Source: Argyresthia goedartella (lineage: Eukaryota; Arthropoda; Insecta; Lepidoptera; Argyresthiidae). From it: a DNA stretch of 64,000 bases. A program made the translations under genes and the position numbers. The DNA lies in contig OX463814.1 of the NCBI GenBank assembly GCA_949825045.1, positions 34,800,383 to 34,864,382 of the forward strand, read 5' to 3'. Below, piece by piece: positions 24,201 through 36,200 of the stretch (its first letter is position 1; each line of letters starts with the position of its first letter). The notes below the pieces were generated by a model, which saw nothing but the letters and a program-made list of their open reading frames with translations, was not told the origin of the DNA and ran no database searches.

Positions 24201-27200
24201 AGCTGTAGCATTACTTCAAGCAGGCATTGCGCAACGTGAAGTCGCTCGAAGGCTTCGAATCAGCAGATCTTCGGTGCAACGAGTTTACAGACGATACCTA
24301 GAGACTGGAGCATTCGATCGCCGTCCAGGTACGGGCAGACCTAGGGCTACATCAGCAGCAGATGATCGTTATATCCACCTTACTGTTCTGCGAAATCGCC
24401 ACCTCAACGCAATTCAAGTCCAACAAAGTCTGCGTGACGAACGCCAAGTGGTCATAAGTTCAGATACCGTCAGAAGGAGACTTGCTGAACGGAACCTGAC
24501 CCCAAAAAGAGCTGCAACAGGCCCAGCATTAACGGTAGCACACCGTCGAGCACGACTTGAATTTGCTCGAGAGCATAGGGATTGGACATTAGAGCAGTGG
24601 AGTAATGTACTCTTCACTGATGAGACCAGGGTGAGTCTACATGGAAGTGATCGACGTCAGAGAGTATATCGTCGCCCTGGAGAACGTTATTCTCAGTGTT
24701 GCATCGAGGAAACTGTTGCTTATGGAGGAGGATCTGTAATGGTCTGGGGCGGCATCTCGTTAACAGCACATACGGCGTTAGTTTTCATCGAACCGACGGG
24801 CCGTACACGTGGACTGACTTCTCATCGCTACATTACTGAAATCCTCGCAGACCATGTGGTACCTTACGCAGGATATATCGGACAGGATATGCAATTGATG
24901 CATGATAATGCACGGCCTCATGTTGCTCATGTGGTGACCCAGTATCTACGCGACGTCAGCATTCGTACGATGGACTGGCCAGCTCGAAGCCCGGACTTGA
25001 ATCCGATAGAACACTTATGGGATGAGCTGAAACGTCGGGTTCGAGCCCGGGTACCTGCTCCAACAAGGCTTCCAGAGCTGCGAATCGCAATTGAAGAGGA
25101 GTGGAATACAATTCCTCAAGATTTTATCGTCAGGCTCGTAAGGTCGATGAATACAAGGATGCTGGCAGTTATCCGAGCAAGGGGAGGGAATACGGAATAT
25201 TGATCAAAAACTTTTTTTTGATTTTATCTTTGTTTTTGGCTTTAATTTTTTTTTCACTTTATCATTACTAACGATTGTCACGACTGGAAAACGACTCTTC
25301 TTTGTAAAATCCTTAATAAACACTGAAATATTGATTAAACCCAATGAGTTTCCTTTCATTTTAATCACCATGAAACGCACTTTCTGTAGGTACAACTTTG
25401 ATAATTGTAGGTTTTTTAGTTTTTGAGAAAATCGAATAAGAGTGCCTAGGTAGCGGGTGGCTCGGTTTATTTGCTGTCCAGTGTAGTTATTTAATTGATT
25501 ATTAATGCATTTAATATTTAATATTACCTTCCGAAACTAACAATTAAAAATTTCAATTTTTCAAAGTTGACATTATATGTAGATAATATAAAATGTTATA
25601 AAAGCTTAATTCGTAATGTTTAGATCATTATTTGAGAAATTTATCTTAAATTACCAGTGTAATAATCTATGTATTAAGCATTTTTTACATATCATAAATT
25701 AAATAGCTTCATTTCATAAAAATCAAAAACGATAAATAATACAACACGTAAATATTAACAATTTAAAAACATTAATAAAATTAAAGAAAAGTAAATATTG
25801 TTAATGAGGGAAATATGCGCACTTGACATCACAATACTTACGTTTGTTTCGTTAAAATACACTTGAAAACGTCAGTAAAGCCTTGGCCATTTTCGCTCGG
25901 AAGGTAAAATTAACAGGAAAATTAGCGGCGAGGGCAAAACGTAATATTATTATCTCTACGCAACTGTCACAAAACGTGTTCGAACGTGCACGACTTTATT
26001 TCGGCGTTCAGGACACAGATGACTGAGACCAGTGATGCCAACTCAACTGCAGCAACTTCACTTCAAAAGTTTATGGCAATAGTGTAAGGTTGGCATCCCT
26101 GAGTACTGCACGGTTGAAACGCAATCGCGCACGCGCGAGAACGTTTTCGAACGAAATATACTGACGATGACTGCTGAAAAGCGCGCGCAGCTCCACAAAC
26201 CAATAGCGCGTTCTCATTGGTCGTTACTCTTCGGGCGCGAAAATTTGAAAGGATTGATTCTATGCAAACAGTCAAAATCGTCATTAAAGTGAAGGTTTTT
26301 CGGAAAATCGCGGGCCCTTCTGATAACTGCGGGCCCGGGGGAAACCCACCCGTCACACCCCCCCTCTCGGTGGCCCTGGCTCTGTCCCTTACTGTTAACA
26401 ACTATTAATTACGTGACTTCCGGTGTAGGTCGGTTTTCGTGCTAAGAATTCAACAACTACAAATTGTGTCGCGGAAAGCTATAGAGCGCCTGGACTACAA
26501 CAAGCGCAATCCGCTGATGCGAGGCTGTCAAATGGCCGGTCAGGCTGCCGACTTTGTGACGAAGACGACAACCAAACTCTAAATAATAAGCAGGAAGATC
26601 ACCGAGCACCGAGATGAGCCATTAGACCATTTAGAATATTTTTTTCCAAAGCTGTCTCAGCCGAAGTCTTAACATTAAATTTATATCCATGTCTAATTGT
26701 TATTGTCGAAAAACCTCAGAATGTTTAAGTTATATTGTAATAATTGCGACATCGATAGTAATTAACAATTAATAAAATGGTGAAACGAATAGAATAAATC
26801 GTTGCACCAACCTTCACGGCCGCCTTGTGCAACGCCCGCACCAGCAGCTGACGATACTTGGCCGAGTCCTCGTGGTCCGCGCCGGCCGCCCGCGCCACCT
26901 CCTTGCGCAGCACTGATACCAGTTCCTCCGCGTGACGCGGGCCCGCCAACGAGAGCGCCAGAGAGAGAGTCCTGTGGAAGAGTCGGTCGACATAGTATTC
27001 CGAGTGAAGCGAGCAAGCTAAAGACTAATGACTTTTTTTTGCATTCCTAATATTACTATTACAGAAAACTCAAAACGGAGGTTCAAACCAAGTTAAGTCG
27101 AACCGGTTGTATCGCCTACTCTTGGCAAACGTGTAAAGTTCCATAGGAAGCAGAAAAGTAGCAGTCTCTTAATTTTGAAAAACACTCAATTTATGTCTTA

Positions 27201-30200
27201 CACAAGGGGGCTCAACCTCCCTTTTAATCAGAGCCAAAAATGCAGTAGTTCATTACTCATAGGAGTAGTCACTCTTCCTGAGGTCGAGGCCTGCGCACGT
27301 GACGCACTTCCTAAGCCAGCCAAAACATGTCTCAGAGAGGAGGGGGCTTCAACTTCCCAATTCTTTTATTGGACAAGTCTCAGCAAAATACACCAAATTT
27401 CATTATACAAGGTGGGCCAAAAGAAGTCATCCGATGTTGTTTGGCTCTCTTTTTTTCCAAATGAAAAACTTCGATTCTGTTTTTTGATTATGTTTATTTG
27501 AACCTTTAGAATTTTATTGGTCAACTCGAGAAGATTATATCGGCCAAATGGGCGCCGTCACAATTGATTGCCATACGGACTCGTTTTGTGGCATTTTTCA
27601 TCACTTCGGCGAGAACTTCGGGCGACAGATTCTCGCACTCGTGTCGAATGTTGTCCTTCCTTGAATGTTGGGCTTCCAGAGTCTCGGGCTTTTTCACGTA
27701 AACACGGGACTTCAAAAAACCCCACAAAAAAAAAAAAAGCTGGAACGCTTAAATCGGGCGATCTTGCGGGCCAGTGCAAATCGCCAAAACGAGAGATGAG
27801 GCGACCCGGGAACGCTGCCTTCAGAATATCGGTTGTGGCTCGCGCAGTGTGTGCCTTTGCTCCGTCCTGTTGGAACCACATGTCGTCTAGTCCTAATTCG
27901 TCCAATTGCGGCAGAAAAAACTCGGTCAACATGGCCCTATAGCGCGCACCGTCCACTGTTATCGTTTGGCCAACGGCATTCTCGAAAAAAATGGCCCGAT
28001 GACTCCTCCAGCGTGAACAGCGCACCATGCAGTCACTTTGAGCGGGTGTAATGGCTCCTCGTGCATCACTCGTGGATTTTCGGTGCCCCAGAAGCGATAG
28101 TTTTGTTTGTTCACGTACCCGCTGAGGAGGAGGAAATGAGCCTCATCGCTCATTATGATTTTGGTCGAAAAATCGTCCACTTTTTCGTCGAGATTGAGGA
28201 TGGCTTGGGTGTAGGTTACGCGCGTTTGGCGGTCGGCAGGCAGCAGCTGATGCACGGACTTGACTTTGTACGGGAACAGGCGTCTGGTCGATGTTTCCAG
28301 CGACAGCTCGACATCCTCGGCAACAGCGGCGATATTCTCGGCGGAACGGGCGCTCCGGGGCCGGCCAGTCTTGGCAACGTCTCGTGTGGTCCCATACTCT
28401 TCAAGGTTGGTGGCCAAACGGCGCAGTGTTTGCGCAGTCGGTGTCGGACGGCCGGGGAATCGGCGACGGAATTCACCACAGACGAATTGTTACGTAAAAA
28501 AATAGACACGATTATTCCGCGTTCTTTTAGAGTGTATCGCTCCATGGCTTGTTCACTTGTATTCTGCATCTGTCTAGTCCACAAATGTCAAAACAGATTT
28601 CACATTGGCGGCCATTTGCAAAAATGAGAGCATCTTCCAATAGGGTGATTTCTTTTGGCCCACCTTGTACTTAGGATCTATAGAAGCAGAATAAGTCGCT
28701 TCCTGACATGGAGGTCGGTGCAGGCATCTCCTTGTTTACTGCACTGCTTTATGAAGTGTCCTAGTCGTTGCAAGCTCCATTCTCGCACTACCGTCACAGT
28801 GACTTAAGAGATGGGGAGACAACCACTTCTATCACACTTCCTGCATTCTTATAGTCGCGATGGAATCAAAAGCTCTTCTCCACAGATTCCGCCATTGTGT
28901 TAGTGAACTCACCCAAAAAAATGTAATGACGAATCTAAGTGATGTAACAACATCCTATGGAAATAAATGATTTTTGATTTGATTTGATTTGAAAAAAGGT
29001 ACAGTAGCTATACGTAGTAAAATACATTCCTTTACTATGCTCCTATTATCTAAAAGTCCATATTTGTTGCTGATGTTGCAAAGTCGATTCACCACACACT
29101 ATTACAGTGACTAAAAGAAGGGGGAGTTGGGCTGCCGAGCGAGCTATCGCGATGCCGGCTTTTTGGGCTGTCCTTGGAGTAGCGTGGTAGCTACTCTCTT
29201 TTAAGACGCCCCTCCTTTCCGAAAATGTAGCAGCCCTGAAATGTAATGTCTCAGAGAAGGGGGCTCAACCCCCTTCTAAATGACTGCAATATGGAAGTAC
29301 GCCGTTAAGTCACTGACCTCCTCCTCACGTCGAGGTCGGTGCACGCGAGCACGCGCAGCACGTCCATGGCCAGGTCGGGCAGCGCTCGCGCCGCCGCCAA
29401 GCCGCACGACTTCAGCGCGCCGAGCCGACCCAGCACGATCAGCTTCACGTTGTTGTCGCTCTCTTTCACGATCAGGTCGATGTAGCAGGCTGCTGCCGCC
29501 TGGTATCAGGGGTTGATGAACGAAGTTGGGTTTTAATCTTACTTCCATACTCAGAGTCGTTTATTGATTAATTAAACGACTCTGAGTGAAAAAATGTTTT
29601 TTTTTTTACTTTTGCTGAGATACGAAGCCAAAACCATTGTATTATGAGGAACCTGGGGTCTTGAAAATATTCGTCCTGCATACATACCACGAACACACCG
29701 AAACAAAATTCATGCCAAACGTTTCCAATACGCTCTCTCTAAACGCTGTATTCAAAGTACAGCTCCCAGAAAATGAGAATCATATCTAAATCTAGGTACG
29801 TATTCGGTGAATGCCCCAATCAGACAAACAGACTCAGTAAAATGACAACCTCTGTGGTGTTGAGGTCGAGGCTGTGCATCCCGAGCAAGAAGCCCCAGGT
29901 TCTAATACCGGCTGGGAAGGAGGGAAACAAATCCCCAGGGTCTTGGACGTTTACATGTTTGTGACGTCGCTGTTTCTGGATCCCACCACACAGGGTATCC
30001 TAGTGTGGGGCCAGAAACAATATATTTGCCAATTAGTCACCGTAATATTGTCAAACCGTTAGGTGGTAAACTAATGTTTATTTTCTCGTAAGTTGGTCAA
30101 CTATCGACAGATAGTTAACTGTATCGTCAGGGCCACTCAACAACTATGCTTGCCCGTGAGGTCGTGCTTCGCATCCTGAGCGCTCGTGAACATCAAATGC

Positions 30201-33200
30201 AGGTAGCCGTCTTGTTTTGTGACCTCTCCAAAGCGTTTGACGTCGCAGATCATGATGTGCTCGGAATGAAGCTGAAGTATCATGGAATCGACGGCCCAGC
30301 ACTAAATCTAATAAGGAGCTTCTTAAAAAATCGTACTCAATATGTTTTAGGGTCCGGAGGTAACCTAAGATCCGACGGAACCATGACAGACGTGGGTGTA
30401 CCTCAAGGCTCCTCACTGTCAAACCATGCCTTCTCTCTCCTCCTGAATGACTTACCGAAGATTACCACTGACGGTGAATTGTTCATGTTCGCAGATGATG
30501 TAGCATCTGTAGTCACGGGCAAAACTCTTGACTCACTAGAGTTCACACTCAATAAAGTCGCAAACCAATTATGGCATTGGTTTAAAAAAAACGGCCTCGC
30601 ACTCAATCTAACAAAGACTCGAGTAATTAATTTCGACCTTTCCGGACGCAGGAGACGCTTACTAGATATACGCGTCGAGGAAACGAGAATTGAACAAGTC
30701 TCCTCCGCATCATTTCTCGGTTTTGTCATAGACCAGACAATGACCTGGGAGCATCACATACAAAAGCTGTGTGGTAAATTGGGTAGCGCCTGTTTTGCGC
30801 TCAGTAGACTATCGTCAACACTTCCTAAAGAAGCGGTTCGGACCTGCTACTTCGCCACAGTGCAGTCAGTCCTGTCATACGGAATCGAGTTCTGGGGGCG
30901 CGCTGCTGACTGGGAGCGTATCTTCAGACTTCAGAAACGAGCCGTACGCCTGATTGCACGTGTGGCCCAGGACACATCCGCCAGACCGCACTTTGTGGCG
31001 CTTGGAATAATGACATTGCCATCCCTACTCATTTTTCAAGTTGCTACTCATGTGAGAGTCAATGTTGGCAGTCTGCCTAAACGTGGTGACCAAAACAGTC
31101 ACACTACAAGAGGTGCAGATAAACTAGCCAATGTCCCTCATAAATTAGAAAAAATGGCCAAAACAATACGGGTGATGGGTCCGAAGGTGTACAATTTGCT
31201 ACCGGACGACATTACCAATGCACCGAGCTTCCTAAACTTTAAAATTAAACTAAAAAAGTGGCTTGAATTCATAAATTTTAAAGAACGACGTACATAAGTA
31301 AATATTCTTTTAATTGTACCAATTATATTACATTATACTCCTACAGGTAATGACAACTTCCTTATTAATGATGTGGCAAATGTTTCCTTTATCTAATTTT
31401 ATTTTATACATTTTATTAATTTTTTGAATTTTGTTTGACTTGTAATGTATATTACCAATAAATGATGTCTTATGTCTTATGTCTTATGTAGCGTACTGCT
31501 TACTACATGACGCGTTAGTTCATAAACTAACGGTTAAAACCGATGAATAGTAAACTGGTTTAAACATGAAACACTGCGGTAACTTAGGTGAAGATTAGAG
31601 GGGGCGTGCGCAGCAAAGCCCCCGAATAGTCTTCGTGTTCGGTTGACATGTAAGAACAAAATAAACGTAAATTCTAAACCCTGTCGGTCTGGTTTACTAC
31701 CTGTCGACAGTTGCTCAACTAACGAGTTAGTTTATCAACTAACGGTTTTGACTATCCTACGGTGACATATATATATCTAAATGTGAAATGTGTAAAGTAA
31801 AGTGTCGTACCTTGATGGCAGCGGGCGCGGATGACAACGTAAGCAACGTCCCAGCCGCCTCGTACCGTACGGCGGCACTTGGCGCGTTCAGTAGCGTGTA
31901 CACCGTGCGAATGAAGCGAGCCCGCTCTGACGGGTTCGTGTGGCACACCTGGGTAGCGAGAGTTGGTTATTTAAGGGTTCAAGAAAGGGTGCTGAAGGGG
32001 GCTCAACCCCACCATAGATAGTTTTGGGGAGCTATGGTTATTCTTGTGGGATTTATTTCTGATACTACAAGACAATTGTAACTACGTCTTAGCTACAATA
32101 CGTTGGCTGTTAGCTCCGAGTAAATCTCTCGATCCTTCAAAGTAAGATATATTAGTCTATTCCAGAATATTCTAGAAAAGTCCTGACTGAGCAGCTGCAG
32201 GATGTCCCCGAAGCCACTGACGCTGTACAGGCGCACCGCCAGGTAGATGAACGCGCGCTCCTACTGGCAGTTTCTAGAACATTCTAGAACACTCCACTCG
32301 CCTTGTAGATGAGCTCCACAATGAGCAGCTGCAGGATGTCCCCGAAGCCACTGACGCTGTCCAGGCGCGCCGCCAGGTAGCTGAGTGCTCGCTCCTGCTC
32401 CGCATGCAGCAGCATGAGGAACGCGTTGCGCTTGCACGACATGTCCTGTTCGCTCTCCAGGAAGTTGGCGATCAGCTCCGGCGCGTCGGGGATGAGGAAC
32501 TCGAAGTTGCTGTGGACATAATTATAAACGCTTTGAAACGACACGGTAAATATGTCGTTTAGTTAAATGAGTCACTTAATTAATAGCCCAGGCCATTCAT
32601 TGAGGACCGGCGTTTAGCTGATTTTAGCCGAAATACTAATGGGTTGCTTTATAGTATATCACTTTTTGTCCGAATACTAAAGTTATGTTGTGTTAGGTTT
32701 TAGGGAATTTTATGTACAATCTGGAGCGAAGCGGAGCAGAGTGAGGCGATCCCATGATCCGTCTTGTGGTAATAATTTGGCTTGGTACGTTTAGGCAACT
32801 CATTCAAGGTTTTATTCAGATATTTGCCCGACAGACATTTATCTACCTATTTTATTGAATACCGGCCCTTAGCTAACGGCCCGGGCATTTGATTAAATGC
32901 CTAATTTTTCCAAATTGCGGCGACATATATACCTTGGAAACCCAGGCCTTCTACTCCGGGCTACCCTCGTGTGGGTCAGGGATAGGTTCTTAAGTCATCA
33001 AGAAGATGAAAATGGAAGGCACAAGACAGTCATGGAGGAATATTACTTCATAGGTGACCTAGCTCATTCTGATTTGATTACCAGGGACATAGGGTTTCAT
33101 TGAGTATTTTTGTTTTGAATCTGGATTTAGGCCACATGTAGTATTTGTATCCTCTTTGGGCCACATCTTCCTAAATATTCTATTCTATCTTTTTATTTTT

Positions 33201-36200
33201 TTTACCATGGATGGTGGACAAATACCATTGGACCTTTTTCTATTATTTACGTATTTCCGAAGCACTGCTAGAGTTAATGGAGTTTCTTTTCTCCTGTGCG
33301 AGATTCAGCCATGAATCACCACTTGAAGGGGAAATTTGCTTTTTCAAACACAAACCATAATCAGTTATGCACTAAATAGTTGATCATATTTGATATGAGA
33401 CTTAAGTAAGTGTTTGACTTGTATATTATTTTGCCTACTTGCAATAAATGATTTGAGTTTTGCGGTTTGACTTTCTGAGTTTCTAAACTACTAAAAGTTT
33501 AATGTAATACCTTGGACACTATTTACACACATTGAGCTAGCCCCAAACTAGGGTTCCCTGTATCTTGGGTACTAGACAACGATACACGGCCATTCGGGTC
33601 GTCAAATGTAATCTCACTCTTCTTGTTGTTTCCACATAGCTATGAAGGCCACATAATATGAGCCTGAGGATCTGTGATAGTAACCATTCATCACTGCCAT
33701 GAAGATGATACTTCAATGGTCTTCAAAATTGAAAGACAAAAAGGAGATTTTGATGATGTTAATGGTGTATTGTCTTTAACCTTGAATTGGTTCACAGTTA
33801 ATAATTTATTGTTAAACGCTTGTAAAACCAAGTGTATCAAATTCTCACTTCCAAATGTCAGGCAAGTTGAGACCAGTTTGGTGTTAGACAACAGCACGTT
33901 AGAATTGGTAAATGATACGAAGTTTCTTGGAATAACCATTGATACCAAATTGCAGTGGGGACCCCACATAGATAAATTGGCTGGTAAATTAAGTTCTGCG
34001 GCTTACGCTGTTAGGAACATCAGACAAAGCATCAATGTGGCTACATCTAGGCTAGTATATTTTATTTACTTTCATAGTGTGATGTCCTATGGTATCTTGT
34101 TGTGGGGGAAAGCAGCGGATATTCAAACTATTTTTATTTTACAGAAAAGAGCTATTCGAGCAATTTATAATTTAAAACGAACAGACTCCTTAAGAGAGCT
34201 TTTTAAAGAAATTGACATACTAACAGTAGCTAGTCAATTTATTTTTGAAAATATAATGTATGTACGCAAGAACCTTAAAACATTTTCCAAACTTAGCGAC
34301 AGCTGTAATGTTAACCTAAGAAATAATCACAGACTATGTGCGCCCCGTTTTAGACTCGCGAAGGTTAGCAATTCTTTCAAGGGTCAGTGCATTCTCTACT
34401 ACAATAAGATACCTCTGGAGATTTTGAAATTGCCATTTGAGCAATTTAAAAAGCATGTTAAAGCGACTTTGTCGAAAAAGGGATATTACAATGTTCAAGA
34501 TTACTTAAATGACAGGACTGTATGGGGTTAATCTGGCTCAACACAGACCTTGCTGTTAATAATTTTGTAATTATTTATTCCTGCTTATTAATCATAACAA
34601 TAAAAAAAAACATATTTGTATTAGTTAAGCACAAGCAATTTTTAAAAGAGATCTAAAAATATATCTGTGGGAGTTTCTACGCCCTTCTTCTCCCACAGTG
34701 GTCCAATGTAGAGAAGAGGCAAAAAATGACGTTTGCTAAGTATATGTAAATATCTACAGTAATAAAGTACTTTGACTATTGACTATTGACTATTGACTAT
34801 TGACTATCAGAGAAAAGTTGCGAGCTTACCGGTACACGGTGAATATGGCCAGCACTGCGTTCCTCCTCACATAGGAGTGTCGGTGGTCGAGGCAGGCTCG
34901 GATGGCTGGCATGAGAGGCTCGAGGAGCTCAGGCTCTTTCAGCTTGCATAGGAAGCGCAGGGTGGAGCCTCGGATGAATTCGTTAGGGTGTTGCAAATCC
35001 TAGGGTTAGAAGTAAAAGAGAGTTTAGTTTTTTGTATGGATATACGCACAATATCATGTGTAACAGACAGAAACATTGCAGTATTTGTTGCATTAATTAA
35101 TTAATTACAATTAGTTGTTTCTTAGAAAAGCTACTAACAACTCAAATCTTGAGGTAATGTTGAGTACCATGCAGAAGCCCTGAAGTTGACTTTTTTACCC
35201 AACTGGACAAGAAGGAGGGTAATGTTTTCTGAGCGTGTGTGTGTGTGTTGAGCAATTCGTTAGCACGCTCTACAGCCCAAACGGATAGACGGCTTTTAAC
35301 AAATTAACCTTGGTTGGATTTGTCTCAGTTGTGGGAATGACAATCTATATACATAACTCGAAGTCATGACATGTGACTGATTGGCTGACTGATACATCAA
35401 TGCACAGTCTAGACCGCTGGTCCTGGAGACATGAAACTTTGTACTGGGGTTCCTTAAATTAGCGTAGGGAAGCTCTAAGAAAGGATTTGGCGAAATTCAT
35501 CCCCCAAGGGGGGGGGGGGGGGGGGAATGAGGCGTTGAAGTTTGTATGAAAATCAAAAACTGACTTATGAAGTTGAAATTTTGCAGGTAAGTAGCTTATA
35601 GATATTGGACGTCAACCAAGCAAGTGATATTTCATATGTCCCCCGATAAGGGGGGATTGGGGTATGAACTTTGTATGGACTTAAAAATCTACTTGAACTA
35701 TGAAGCTGTTTTAACCCGGCAGTTTCGAAAATTCACTCCCTAAAGGTAAGGTAAGGTTTAAGGGGGGTTAGAGTTTATATGAAAATCAGAAACTATTAGT
35801 ATATAATTGTAGTTGTATTTGTATATAATTATAAGTATTTGGTTTAATATTATAGTCATTGTATAATTTATTTTATCATAGACAAATAATACAAGAAGAC
35901 GTACCGAACAAAAAATCGTACGCCGGTAGATAGCATAAATTTCCGCCCAGACACAGATGGCGTTAGCCCTGTTTGCTGCTTACGTAGAAAGAGAACCCAG
36001 CTTTCTCTGTCTATGGCTGCCTATTTGTTGTAAGTTATATTATAATGCCCTAGGTGGCGTCAGATATTAATAAGACTACATGAGCGCCACCAGACTCAGA
36101 TTAGACCTAAATGTCATTCAAAACATGATCCTAAATTTCGCGACTTATTGAAACGATGTCATGGTGGTATTGGTTTGATATCAAGGTTCTGGGTTCAAAT

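Larger units (their letters stand above)
19636..26378 (-). mobile_element. hAT DNA transposon with 8-bp target-site duplication
   Basis: The left end begins cagggccgc and the right end finishes ggccctg. Both sides are flanked by the identical 8-mer gctctgtc (19628-19635 and 26379-26386). This is the 8-bp duplication and short terminal repeat known for hAT elements. Inside are a minus-strand transposase gene, the duplicated 650-bp repeats and a nested Tc1-type element. The right subterminal region has an aaccaat...attggtc pair near 26198-26222, plausible CCAAT boxes of the transposase promoter (inference). Confidence 0.88.
30052..31752. mobile_element. Inverted-repeat element split by a LINE insertion
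   Basis: Bases 30052-30107 (caaaccgttaggtggtaaac to aactatcgacag) are matched in inverse by 31697-31752 (ctgtcgacagttgctcaact to aactaacggttttg). The LINE at about 30120-31490 lies between them together with about 200 bp of the original core, so it inserted into a foldback DNA element. Confidence 0.6.

Noticed and set aside
32897..33103. Possible small gene
   Set aside because: No homology, no splice context, and surrounding sequence looks like a retroelement 3' end.
35508..35525. 18-bp poly-G as a G-quadruplex regulatory site
   Set aside because: It lies in a dispersed repeat within an intron and may be partly a sequencing artefact; nothing ties it to regulation.
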